Below are positions 7,963 to 15,788 of a DNA stretch of 64,000 nt, one piece after another. Each line of letters begins with the position of its first letter. Position 1 is the stretch's first letter. A program made the position numbers and the translations under genes. Below the pieces are notes generated by a model. That model was not told the origin of the DNA. It worked only from the letters and a program-made list of their open reading frames with translations, and did no database searches. Source of the stretch: Parvibaculum sp039973015 (lineage in GTDB: Bacteria > Pseudomonadota > Alphaproteobacteria > Parvibaculales > Parvibaculaceae); contig NZ_JBDWLT010000010.1 of assembly GCF_039973015.1 (NCBI RefSeq), positions 434,001 through 498,000 of the forward strand, written 5' to 3'.

Positions 7963-8430
7963 ATGTCCGTTTCCCTTACCGTCAATGGCACGCGCCACGA
8001 GCTCGATGTCGAGCCCGAAATGCCCCTTCTCTGGGTCATCCGCGATGAACTCGGCCTCACCGGCACGAAGTTCGGCTGCGGCATCGCCGCCTGCGGGGCC
8101 TGCACCGTCCATGTGGATGGCGTGGCCATGCGCAGTTGCGTCACCCCGGTCGAGGCCGTGGACGGCGCGCGCATCACCACCATCGAGGCGCTTGCCGAGA
8201 CCTCGGGCGCTGGCGAGGGCGAGCTTTCCGCGCTTCAGGCCGCCTGGGTCGCAAAGCAGGTGCCCCAATGCGGCTACTGCCAGTCCGGCATGCTGATGGC
8301 CGTCTCCGCGCTGCTGACGGAAAATCCTCAGCCTACAGATGAAGACATCGACGCCGCCATCACCAATGTCTGCCGTTGCGGCACCTATCCGCGCGTCCGC
8401 GCCGCCATTCGCACCGTCACATCGGCCTGA
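7963..8430 (+). CDS. iorA: Isoquinoline 1-oxidoreductase-type small subunit (2Fe-2S)
   Basis: 155 residues, the usual length for the two-[2Fe-2S] subunit of molybdenum hydroxylases. The plant-type cluster motif is GCGIAACGACTVHVDG and the second cluster cysteines are in CGYCQSGM and NVCRCGTYPRVR. It passes electrons from the Mo site of the large subunit encoded 11 bp downstream. I chose ATG 7963 (MSVSLTVNGTRHELDV) with AGAGG upstream rather than ATG 7927. The pair belongs to the Ior/aldehyde oxidoreductase group that lacks a FAD subunit; the true substrate, whether an N-heterocycle or an aldehyde, cannot be read from sequence. Confidence 0.88.
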   Translation: MSVSLTVNGTRHELDVEPEMPLLWVIRDELGLTGTKFGCGIAACGACTVHVDGVAMRSCVTPVEAVDGARITTIEALAETSGAGEGELSALQAAWVAKQVPQCGYCQSGMLMAVSALLTENPQPTDEDIDAAITNVCRCGTYPRVRAAIRTVTSA

Positions 8431-8441
8431 GGGGAAACATC

Positions 8442-10700
8442 ATGGCATTCGAAATGAAAAAGCCTTCGCGCCGCCAGTTCCTCATCGCGTCCGGCCTTGT
8501 CGGCGGCGGCCTCATGCTTGGCTACGCCCTGTCCGGCCCGTCCCGCCGCGAGCGTGCAGGCAGCGCCGCCGGTGCGAAGGATGGCGAGGCCATGGTCACG
8601 ACCTGGCTCAAGATATCGCCCGATAACATCGTCACCGTCTATGTCCCCCATGCCGATATGGGGCAGGGCGTCATCACCGCGCTTGCCATGATGGCGGCGG
8701 AAGAAATGGAAGCCGACTGGTCGCTCGTCCGCGCCGAGCGCGCGCCCGCCGATCTCGCCTTCGCCAATGAGGCGCTGCGCGGCTTCTTCCTCGACGACAA
8801 GAGCGTGCCCGGCATGCTGAAAGGCGTGAACCAGTACGCCTGGTACAAGGTCGCCGAAGGCATGAGCCTCCAGATCACCGGCGGGTCGAGCTCGGTGCGC
8901 TATACCGGCCAGGCCGGCATGCGCGTTTCCGGCGCCGCCGCGAAGGAAATGCTGGTCAAGGCCGCCGCCGCCCGCTGGAACTGCGCGGAAAGCGCCTGCA
9001 CCGCCGCCATGAGCACCGTCACCGGCCCGAACGGCCAGTCCGCCACCTATGGCGAGCTTGCAGCCGAAGCGGCGGATTATTCGCCCTCCGCCAATCCGAA
9101 GCTCAAGTCCCGCAAGGACTACACCATCGTCGGCACGCCGAAGCCCCGCTTCGACATTCCCGGCAAGGTCGATGGTTCCGCGAAATATGGCGTCGACGCG
9201 CAGGTGCCCGGCATGCTCCATGCCGCCGTCCGCCTCGCCCCCGTCTTCGGCTCCACTGTCGTCTCTTACGATGCCAGCGAAGTGCTGAAGCGCCGCGGCG
9301 TGAAGCAGGTCGTCGAGTTCCCGGCAGGCGTCGCCGTCATCGCCGATAATTTCTGGCGCGCCAAGGAAGCCGCCCTCGCGCTCGATGTCGTCTTCGACAC
9401 GAAGGGCAATGAGGCCACCAGTTCGGATACGATCTTTGCCGCGCAGGCCGACGCCATCGTCAATGGCGAAAGCGAGGAAGATGTCGAGATGGGCGATGCC
9501 GCCGCCGCATTCGCCCAGGACGGCGCCGAAATCGTCGCCGCGCAATACCGCGTGCCCTATCTCGCCCATGCCTGCATGGAGCCGATGAACTGCACCGTCT
9601 GGCTGCGCGACGGCAAGGCCGATGTCTGGGTGGGTTCGCAGGATGCGCTTGGCACGCGCGCCCGCGTCGCCGATGTCGCTGGCATCGGCTTCGATAATGT
9701 CACGGTCCACTCGCTGCTGCTCGGCGGCGGTTTCGGCCGGCGCATTCCCGTCCGTGCGGGCCGTTCGGAATTTCCCAGCGAGATCGACTGGGCGGTGATG
9801 ATCGCGCGCGAAGTCGATGCGCCCGTCAAGCTCGTCTACACCCGCGAGGACGACATCCAGCACGATGCCTACCGCCCCGCCGTCACGAGCCATCTGCGCG
9901 CCGTGATCGGCCCGGACGGCTACCCCGCCGCCTGGGAAAACCGCTACGTCTACAAGGACGACCCGGAAGAAGCCGCGCATATTCCCTATGCCGTGCCCGA
10001 CCAGTCGATCCGCGTCGTCGAGCTTCCCACCGAAATTCCGCGCGGGCCGTGGCGCTCCGTCGCGCATACTCAGCATACGTTCTTTTCCGAAAGTTTCATC
10101 GACGAGCTGGCCCATCGCGCGGGCGCCGATCCCCTTGGCTATCGCCTTGCCCTCCTGAAGGATCAGCCGCGCCACGCCGCCGTGCTGAAACTCGCCGCCG
10201 AAAAGGCGGGCTGGGGCGGCAGGCTCCCGCAAGGCCACTATCATGGGCTCGCCGTGCAGCAAAGCTTCGGCTCGGTCGTCGCTGAAGTTGCCGAAATCTC
10301 GATCGTGGATGGCAGTCCCCGCATCCACCGCGTCGTCGCTGCCGTCGATTGCGGCGAGGTGATCCACCCGGACACCGCCGCCCAGCAGGTCGAAAGCGGC
10401 ATCATCTACGGCCTCACCGCCGCTCTCTATGGCGAGATCAGCATCGAGGACGGCGCCATCGTGCAGACGAACTTCACCGACTACGAAATGCTGCACTTGT
10501 CGGAGACGCCGGAGATCGAAGTGCATTTCGTCGATAGCGACGCCCCCATCGGCGGGCTTGGCGAACCGGCGACACCCGTCGTCTCCGCCGCCGTGGCAAA
10601 CGCGGTCTATGCCGCGACGGGCAACCGCGTCAGGCAGTTGCCCTTCAAACTGCACGACCTGTCGTCCGTCTCCGGCAAGTTCGCGCAAGCCGCGGATTAG
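8442..10700 (+). CDS. iorB: Isoquinoline 1-oxidoreductase-type large subunit (molybdopterin), Tat-exported
   Basis: 752 residues. It begins with a twin-arginine signal (SRRQFLIASGLVGGG), implying export of the folded complex, with iorA carried along. Conserved molybdenum-hydroxylase features include HADMGQGV, HACMEPMNCT, LGGGFGRR and the catalytic-Glu motif GLGEPATPV near the C-terminus. It hydroxylates or oxidises a substrate with water as the oxygen source. The start ATG 8442 has GGGGAAA upstream; the frame continues 5' inside iorA but without family similarity. No XdhC-type maturation gene or cytochrome partner is adjacent, so electron acceptor and cofactor insertion must be provided elsewhere. 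Confidence 0.88.
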   Translation: MAFEMKKPSRRQFLIASGLVGGGLMLGYALSGPSRRERAGSAAGAKDGEAMVTTWLKISPDNIVTVYVPHADMGQGVITALAMMAAEEMEADWSLVRAERAPADLAFANEALRGFFLDDKSVPGMLKGVNQYAWYKVAEGMSLQITGGSSSVRYTGQAGMRVSGAAAKEMLVKAAAARWNCAESACTAAMSTVTGPNGQSATYGELAAEAADYSPSANPKLKSRKDYTIVGTPKPRFDIPGKVDGSAKYGVDAQVPGMLHAAVRLAPVFGSTVVSYDASEVLKRRGVKQVVEFPAGVAVIADNFWRAKEAALALDVVFDTKGNEATSSDTIFAAQADAIVNGESEEDVEMGDAAAAFAQDGAEIVAAQYRVPYLAHACMEPMNCTVWLRDGKADVWVGSQDALGTRARVADVAGIGFDNVTVHSLLLGGGFGRRIPVRAGRSEFPSEIDWAVMIAREVDAPVKLVYTREDDIQHDAYRPAVTSHLRAVIGPDGYPAAWENRYVYKDDPEEAAHIPYAVPDQSIRVVELPTEIPRGPWRSVAHTQHTFFSESFIDELAHRAGADPLGYRLALLKDQPRHAAVLKLAAEKAGWGGRLPQGHYHGLAVQQSFGSVVAEVAEISIVDGSPRIHRVVAAVDCGEVIHPDTAAQQVESGIIYGLTAALYGEISIEDGAIVQTNFTDYEMLHLSETPEIEVHFVDSDAPIGGLGEPATPVVSAAVANAVYAATGNRVRQLPFKLHDLSSVSGKFAQAAD

Positions 10701-10775
10701 AAAGACTGCGGACTAAGAATACTGCTGATTGGGAAGCATACCCAAAGTGCCGAAACGCAATGACAGCAGAATGAA

Positions 10776-10800
10776 AAACGGCGCCCAATGGGCGCCGTTT
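10776..10800. terminator. Bidirectional terminator between iorB and the ferredoxin gene
   Basis: Perfect 11-bp stem AAACGGCGCCC / GGGCGCCGTTT with loop AAT. A-rich and T-rich flanks let it serve both converging genes. Confidence 0.88.
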
Positions 10801-10830
10801 CGCATTTCATCTGGATGAAGAAGCGTCAGC

Positions 10831-11151
10831 TCAGTGCTGACTATCGGGCATCTTGACGCGGATGCCGTCGAGTTCGTCGCTCGCGATGATCTGGCAGGAG
10901 AGACGCGAGTTGTCTTCGCGCCGCTCGCAGAAGTCGAGCATGCTCTCTTCCATCGCCTCGATCCCGGCGAGCTTTCCCTGCCATTCGTCGGGCACATAGA
11001 CCATGCAGGTGGCGCAGGCGCAGGCGCCGCCGCAATCGCCGTCAATGCCCGGAATGCCCTGCTTCACGGCGGCTTCCATCAGCGATGTGCCATTCGCCAC
11101 GTCGATCGTATGTTCGGTGCCGTTATCTTCGATATAGGTGACTTTAGCCAT
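10831..11151 (-). CDS. Putidaredoxin/adrenodoxin-type [2Fe-2S] ferredoxin
   Basis: 106 residues. Cluster cysteines C40-X5-C46-X2-C49 (in DCGGACACATC) and C86 match the vertebrate/putidaredoxin-type pattern that serves cytochrome P450s and some Rieske oxygenases. The next gene upstream in the same direction encodes the matching reductase, 46 bp away. I chose the ATG at 11151 (MAKVTYIEDNG), 12 bp from GGGAGG; a GTG at 11160 is only 3 bp from it. No oxygenase is encoded in this block, so the pair probably serves enzymes elsewhere. Confidence 0.9.
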   Translation of the reverse strand: MAKVTYIEDNGTEHTIDVANGTSLMEAAVKQGIPGIDGDCGGACACATCMVYVPDEWQGKLAGIEAMEESMLDFCERREDNSRLSCQIIASDELDGIRVKMPDSQH

Positions 11152-11197
11152 AGAACTCACGCGCCTCCCAGCGCTTTGCGTTGTGTCTGCCGCGGGT

Positions 11198-12418
11198 TCA
11201 GCCCGCGATCTCCTTCACATTGATGCTCTCGTCGCGAATACGTGCGGGGTCGAGCTTCGCCTTTTTCTGCGTCAGCATTTTCGACATCATGAATTCCGGC
11301 GCGCGGTTCACCGCATCGACCGCGACAAGCACGCCGTCCTTCAGATAGAAGACCGCGAAGCTGCGGCCCGTCGCCGGGTCGCCACGCACCACCGCTTCCG
11401 TATAGCCCTGCGATAGGCCGACGATCTGAAGCTTCATGTCGTATTGGTCTGACCAGAACCACGGCACCTGATTGTAAGGCTTTTCCTTGCCCGTCAGTGT
11501 TGCTGCCGCCGTCTTTCCCTGCTCGATGGCGTTCTGCACGCTTTCAAGCCGAAGCCTGTGGCCGTAAACCGCGTTCGGATGGCTGGTGCAGTCGCCCGCC
11601 GCGCAGATGTCGGGATCGGAGGTGCGGCAGAACTCGTCCACCACGATGCCGTTCTCGACTTCAAGCCCCGCTTCCGCCGCAAGCTCCGTGTTCGGAATGA
11701 TGCCGATGCCCACGACCACGAAGTCGCAAGGATAGCTCTTGCCTTCGCCGGAGGTGACGGCAGTGATCTTGTTCGTTCCCTCGAAGCCCGAAACGGTCAC
11801 GCCCGTCTCGATCTTCACGCCTTCTTCCTTGTGCACGCGCTCATAGAAGCGCGAGACGATGGGGTCCACCACGCGCGCCATCACGCGGTCTGCCGTTTCC
11901 AGCACGGTCACGTCTATCCCGCGCTTCGCCGCCACGGCGGCGACTTCAAGGCCGATATAGCCGCCGCCCACGACGACCATCTTCGCGCCTTCCTTGAAGT
12001 GCGCCTGGACCGATTTCACATCGTCGATATTGCGCAGATAGTGAACGCCCTCAAGCTCGAAGCCCGGCACGTTGAGTTCGCGCACGCGGCTGCCCGTCGC
12101 GAGAATGATCTTGTCATAGACAAATTCGCGCCCGTCGCCGGTCAGCACATGCTTTGCCTTCCGGTCGATCTCCGTCACGCGCGTACCCCAATGCGTTTCC
12201 ACATTGGCCTGCTCGTAATAATCCTGCGCCTTCAGCTCCACGCGGTCATAGCCGATTTCGCCGGCGAGAAATTTCTTGCTCAGCGGCGGGCGCTGATAGG
12301 GCGCATAGGGCTCGTCGCCGAATATCCTGATCGCGCCCTCGAAGCCTTCGCTTCTGAGGCTCTGCACGGCCTGCGCCGCCGCCTGGCCAGCGCCGATGAT
12401 GAGAATGTCGTCCGCCAT
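11198..12418 (-). CDS. FAD-dependent ferredoxin reductase (putidaredoxin reductase type)
   Basis: 406 residues. The FAD dinucleotide fold is ILIIGAGQAAAQAV at the N-terminus; the NADH fold is VVVGGGYIGLEVAAVAA near residues 148-165; the second FAD motif is ICAAGDCTSHPN near residue 270. PYQRPPLSKKFL is typical of the rubredoxin/putidaredoxin reductase group. It transfers electrons from NAD(P)H to the ferredoxin encoded 46 bp downstream. The ATG at 12418 is preceded by a purine-rich GGGAGAAAG-like site. The 525-bp region beyond it carries repeats and no gene. Confidence 0.9.
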   Translation of the reverse strand: MADDILIIGAGQAAAQAVQSLRSEGFEGAIRIFGDEPYAPYQRPPLSKKFLAGEIGYDRVELKAQDYYEQANVETHWGTRVTEIDRKAKHVLTGDGREFVYDKIILATGSRVRELNVPGFELEGVHYLRNIDDVKSVQAHFKEGAKMVVVGGGYIGLEVAAVAAKRGIDVTVLETADRVMARVVDPIVSRFYERVHKEEGVKIETGVTVSGFEGTNKITAVTSGEGKSYPCDFVVVGIGIIPNTELAAEAGLEVENGIVVDEFCRTSDPDICAAGDCTSHPNAVYGHRLRLESVQNAIEQGKTAAATLTGKEKPYNQVPWFWSDQYDMKLQIVGLSQGYTEAVVRGDPATGRSFAVFYLKDGVLVAVDAVNRAPEFMMSKMLTQKKAKLDPARIRDESINVKEIAG

Positions 12419-12500
12419 CTTTCTCCCTTGCCCCGCCGCGTTCTTTCCGCCGCATTTTCATCCGTATAAGGATGAGTTTGGAGCTGTCCTGAAATAAGGA

Positions 12501-12530
12501 TGTCACCCCGGTGCGAACCGGGGTCCATGG
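12501..12530. repeat. REP-like palindrome
   Basis: CCCCGGT (12506-12512), GCGA loop, ACCGGGG (12517-12523), with GTCA on the left and TCCATG on the right flank. This GTCACCCCGG...CCGGGGTCCATG form resembles short palindromes dispersed in intergenic regions of many alphaproteobacterial genomes. I saw no second close copy in this window. Confidence 0.5.
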
Positions 12531-12769
12531 GCCTCTCGGCACCCCGTGATCCCGCTCCGAGGCTGTCTCTCCGCCGCCCCGCGCAGTCTCCCCGAGAATA
12601 TACGGAGGTAAACTACGCAATAAGACCGTTTATACCCGGTTTTGAGGGGAATTGCCTCTATCCCCCGGTCGCGGCGGATCGCCGCGCGCCGTTTATAGGA
12701 CAGCAGCTATCCGAGTGTAAGACGCCAAAAAATGACGCCTGCGTCAACTTTTTTGTATGGGATGGGGCA
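12531..12769. other. Intergenic stretch without a gene, with TTATCC-like boxes
   Basis: This is the middle of the 525-bp gap between the ferredoxin reductase and the AhpD-like gene. It holds several words close to the DnaA-box core, such as TTTATACCC (12629-12637) and CTATCCGAG near 12707. It also has GTTTATAGG near 12690 and the dyad-like AATGACGC/GCGTCA around 12732-12745. Open frames across it match no family and run through the repeats. No promoter could be assigned with confidence. Confidence 0.4.
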
Positions 12770-12868
12770 ACTTGTCCCCGGCTTTCCCGCGCCAGCGCAT
12801 TATGTGACGTTTTTATGACGTTTCGATGACGGTGAGGCCCGTTTATCCGCGGGGCAGGGGATAAACAG
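12770..12868. repeat. 11-bp-period TGACGTT element, copy A
   Basis: TGAC cores start at 12805, 12816 and 12827, exactly 11 bp apart (TGACGTTTTTA, TGACGTTTCGA, TGACGGTGAGG). They are followed by GGCCCG and TTATCC at 12843, 16 bp after the last TGAC. ACTTGTCCCCGGCTT lies upstream at 12770-12784, and an inverted GGATAAAC at 12859-12866. The same parts with the same 11-bp period and 16-bp spacing occur at 59671-59754. The element lies about 80-140 bp before the AhpD-like gene and may be an operator. Confidence 0.6.
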
Positions 12869-12943
12869 GCCCTGTCACAGCCGCGCGGGCTCTCCCGTCT
12901 TGTCTCTGAAAGCGACCATTCCTGTCCTCGAAGGAGACCTCCC

Positions 12944-13423
12944 ATGAGCACGCATCATGTCCCCCGCCTCGTCCCTCACAAGGCCGCGCCTGCCGCCTAC
13001 AAGCCGCTGATCGAGCTTCAGGCCTATACCGAAAAATGCGGCCTCGAACGCTCCCTGCTGGAGCTTGTGAAGACCCGTGCCTCGCAGATAAATGGCTGCG
13101 CCTATTGCATCGAAATGCATACCCGCGAGGCCCGCGAGATGGGAGAAAGCGAGGCCCGGCTTTATCTTCTGAGCGCCTGGCGTGAATCGCCGCTCTATTC
13201 GGAGCGTGAATGCGCGGCGCTTGAATGGACGGAAGCCGTCACTTTGGTGAGCGAAACAGCCGTTCCCGGCGAGGTTTTCGAGATTGCGCGCGCGGCCTTC
13301 ACGGAAGAAGAACTCGTCAATCTCACCGTCGCCATCGGCATGATCAACGTCTGGAACCGGCTTGCCGTTTCCTTCCGTCTCGTTCATCCGGTTACGGAAG
13401 ATCAAAAACGCAAAGTCGCCTGA
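12944..13423 (+). CDS. AhpD-like carboxymuconolactone decarboxylase-family protein
   Basis: 159 residues. The redox motif CAYCIEMHT (C52, C55, H59) is the AhpD-type active site that gives thiol peroxidase or peroxiredoxin-reductase activity in family members. Later helices include NLTVAIGMINVWNRLA, the usual second half of this fold. GAAGGAGA lies ahead of ATG 12944. It is probably an antioxidant helper; a peroxiredoxin partner is not adjacent. It is preceded by the TGACGTT repeat element, and tsaE starts 46 bp after its stop. Confidence 0.88.
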   Translation: MSTHHVPRLVPHKAAPAAYKPLIELQAYTEKCGLERSLLELVKTRASQINGCAYCIEMHTREAREMGESEARLYLLSAWRESPLYSERECAALEWTEAVTLVSETAVPGEVFEIARAAFTEEELVNLTVAIGMINVWNRLAVSFRLVHPVTEDQKRKVA

Positions 13424-13469
13424 CACCCTCGGGCTTGCCGCCCTGGAGGCCATCGCGCTACAAAGCCTG

Positions 13470-13964
13470 ATGGACGAAAAAGCGGCGGCAACCCTTGATT
13501 TCGAGCTCCCCTCCGAGGCGGCGACCCTCCGCCTCGGGGCGGCCCTTGCCGCGCGCGTGGCGGCAGGCGACCTCCTGCTTCTCCGCGGCGATCTCGGTGC
13601 CGGCAAGACCGCGCTCGCCCGCGCCCTCGTTCAGTCGCATCTCGGCGCACACGGCCTTTCCGACGATGTGCCCTCGCCAACCTTCACCCTCGTCCAGACC
13701 TATGAGAGCCCTGCGCTCCTCATCACGCATGTCGATCTCTATCGCGTGGAAGAGCCCTCCGAGCTTCGCGAGCTCGGCCTCGGCGAAGCGGTGGATGAAG
13801 GCGTCGTCATCGTCGAATGGCCGGAGCGCGCGGAAGCGAAGATGAAGCGCCTCTCGCACGACCGTCTCGACATCTCCCTCTCTCTCGTGCCAGAAGGCAT
13901 GCGTCACGCGCGGCTTGAAGGCTCTGGCAGCTGGGCCGCGCGTCTCGAAGGATTGACGATTTGA
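13470..13964 (+). CDS. tsaE: tRNA threonylcarbamoyladenosine biosynthesis ATPase TsaE
   Basis: 164 residues. Walker A is GDLGAGKT (residues 40-47); the family motifs VPSPTFTLVQTY and HVDLYRVE follow. TsaE is the ATPase that works with TsaB and TsaD to make the t6A37 modification of tRNAs reading ANN codons. I chose ATG 13470 (MDEKAAATLDFEL); the frame is open further 5' but overlaps the AhpD-like gene. Its stop TGA overlaps the TTG start of amgK, so translation is probably coupled. In many alphaproteobacteria tsaE directly follows the divL-like kinase; here 7 kb intervenes. Confidence 0.93.
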   Translation: MDEKAAATLDFELPSEAATLRLGAALAARVAAGDLLLLRGDLGAGKTALARALVQSHLGAHGLSDDVPSPTFTLVQTYESPALLITHVDLYRVEEPSELRELGLGEAVDEGVVIVEWPERAEAKMKRLSHDRLDISLSLVPEGMRHARLEGSGSWAARLEGLTI

Positions 13965-15043
13965 CGCCGCGCGAAGAAACGATCCGTGCTTTTCTGAAAG
14001 AGGCGGGCTGGGGAAAGGCGACACGCCGTCCCCTTGCGGGCGATGCCTCCTCGCGCCGTTATGAGCGTCTCTTGCTCGATGGCCGTCCCGCCGTGCTGAT
14101 GGACTGGCCGGCAGGGCCCGACGCGCCCGCCGCCGAAACCCGCGCCGCCTATAGCCGCATCGCGCATCTCGCCGAGGACGTTCGCCCCTTCGTCGCCGTG
14201 GGCGAACATCTGCGCTCGCTCGGCCTTGCCGCGCCTGAAATTTTCGCGCGCGATCTCACGCATGGCCTGCTGCTCCTCGAAGATCTCGGCGATCATGTTT
14301 ACGGCGCGCTCATCGAACAGGGCAGGGGCCCCTCCGGCGAAGCACTGGACGAGCTATACCGCGCCGCCGTCGAAACGCTGCTGCGTCTGCAATCCGTGCC
14401 CGCGCCGCTTTCGCTTTCCGTTGGCGATGGCACCGCGCATGAGGTACCGCGTTTCGATGACAGCGTCTTCCGCGCGGAACTCGATGTGCCTCTCGACTGG
14501 TATTTTCCGGTGGTGCTGGGCGCAGACGCGACGCCGTCGATGCGCGAGAGCTACCACGAAATCTGGACGGGCCTGCGTCCCCACATCGATGCGGGCGTCG
14601 AAACCCTGTTCCTGCGCGATTATCACTCGCCCAACATGCTCTGGCTGGGCGCGCGTTCCGGTGCCGCGCGTGTCGGCCTCATCGATTATCAGGACGCGCT
14701 GATCGGCAGCCGCGCCTATGATGTTGTCTCCCTTCTTCAGGATGCGCGCCGCGATGTGCCGGTGGAGCGCGAACAGACCATGCTCGCGCTTTATGTCGAG
14801 CGCGCGAAAGACGAGCTTGAGGGCTTCGGCGAAGAGGAGTTCCGCGCCTCCTATGCCGTCCTCGGCGCGGAGCGTGCGCTGCGCCTCATCGGTCTGTGGC
14901 CGCGCCTCCTGAAGCGCGACGGCAAGCCGCAATACATGGCGCATATGCCGCGCACCATGGACTACCTCAATCGAAATCTCGCTCATCCCGTCCTCGCGCC
15001 GCTGCGCGCCTGGCTCGATGCGCATCTGCCGGACCGGGCCTGA
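13961..15043 (+). CDS. amgK: Aminoglycoside phosphotransferase-fold sugar kinase, AmgK-like
   Basis: 360 residues, kinase of the APH fold. The catalytic loop is LRDYHSPNMLW and the metal-binding Asp is in LIDYQDAL. The N-terminal LAGDASSRRYERL segment matches the glycine-rich nucleotide loop of this family. The next gene is a MurU-like nucleotidyltransferase 4 bp downstream. This pair is the anomeric MurNAc/GlcNAc kinase and MurNAc-1-phosphate uridylyltransferase of the peptidoglycan-recycling bypass described in Pseudomonas and Caulobacter. The function is therefore assigned from fold plus neighbour. The start is TTG 13961, overlapping the tsaE stop as TTGA. Confidence 0.8.
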   Translation: MTPREETIRAFLKEAGWGKATRRPLAGDASSRRYERLLLDGRPAVLMDWPAGPDAPAAETRAAYSRIAHLAEDVRPFVAVGEHLRSLGLAAPEIFARDLTHGLLLLEDLGDHVYGALIEQGRGPSGEALDELYRAAVETLLRLQSVPAPLSLSVGDGTAHEVPRFDDSVFRAELDVPLDWYFPVVLGADATPSMRESYHEIWTGLRPHIDAGVETLFLRDYHSPNMLWLGARSGAARVGLIDYQDALIGSRAYDVVSLLQDARRDVPVEREQTMLALYVERAKDELEGFGEEEFRASYAVLGAERALRLIGLWPRLLKRDGKPQYMAHMPRTMDYLNRNLAHPVLAPLRAWLDAHLPDRA

Positions 15044-15047
15044 CGTC

Positions 15048-15761
15048 ATGAAGATAAAACGCGCAATGGTCATGGCGGCGGGCAAGGGTACGCGGATGCG
15101 TCCATTGACGGACACCATGCCGAAGCCGCTCGTCCCCTTCGCCGGGCGCCCGCTCATCGACCATGTGCTCGACCGTCTCGAAGAAGCGGGCATCGAGGAA
15201 GCCGTCGTGAACGTCCACCACTTCGCGGACATGCTGGAAGATCATCTGGCCAAGCGGAAGGGCGGCCCCCGCATCGTCATTTCAGATGAACGAGACGCCT
15301 TGCTCGATACGGGCGGCGGCACGAAGAAGGCGCTCGGTCTTCTCGGCGACGATCCCGTCATCACCTTCAATTCCGATTCCGTCTGGGTCGAGGGCTTCGG
15401 CTCCAACCTCCGCATTCTCGCGGAAAGCTTCGACCCGGAGCGCATGGACGCCCTCCTGATGATTGCCGATACCGCCCGCACCATCGGCTATGTCGGCCGG
15501 GGTGATTTCACCATGGACCCGCTTGGTGCGCTCGCACGCCGTGAAGGCTCGTCCACCGCGCCGCATGTCTTCGCGGGTGTGCAGGTCATCAAGCCCGCCC
15601 TCTTCGCGGACGGGCCGGACGGGGCCTTCTCGACCAATTTCGTCTGGGACCGCCTCATCGAAAAAGGCACACTTTTCGGCCAGCGCATGACGGGCGTCTG
15701 GATGCATGTGGGTGCCCCGGACGATCTGGCCGAGGCGGAAGCCTTCCTGCGGGATTTGTGA
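15048..15761 (+). CDS. murU: N-acetylmuramate alpha-1-phosphate uridylyltransferase, MurU-like
   Basis: 237 residues, nucleotidyltransferase fold with the signature MVMAAGKGTRMRPLTDTMPK and PLVPFAGRPLIDHVL. Later motifs include ETGGG-like LLDTGGGTKKAL and NSDSVW. Proposed reaction: UTP plus MurNAc-1-phosphate to UDP-MurNAc, which lets the cell rebuild UDP-MurNAc without MurA. The pairing with the upstream APH-fold kinase supports MurU rather than mannose-1-phosphate guanylyltransferase, which looks similar. ATG 15048 was chosen; it is followed 27 bp after its stop by addB. Confidence 0.82.
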   Translation: MKIKRAMVMAAGKGTRMRPLTDTMPKPLVPFAGRPLIDHVLDRLEEAGIEEAVVNVHHFADMLEDHLAKRKGGPRIVISDERDALLDTGGGTKKALGLLGDDPVITFNSDSVWVEGFGSNLRILAESFDPERMDALLMIADTARTIGYVGRGDFTMDPLGALARREGSSTAPHVFAGVQVIKPALFADGPDGAFSTNFVWDRLIEKGTLFGQRMTGVWMHVGAPDDLAEAEAFLRDL

Positions 15762-15788
15762 CGGCTTTCTGGTGAGAGGCGCGCTACC

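Noticed and set aside
8385..10688. 767-codon minus-strand open frame opposite iorB
   Set aside because: The plus strand carries recognisable molybdenum-hydroxylase motifs; the antisense frame does not match any family.
12500..12829. 109-codon frame in the 525-bp gap
   Set aside because: It runs through the REP-like palindrome and part of the TGACGTT element, has no ribosome site and no similarity.
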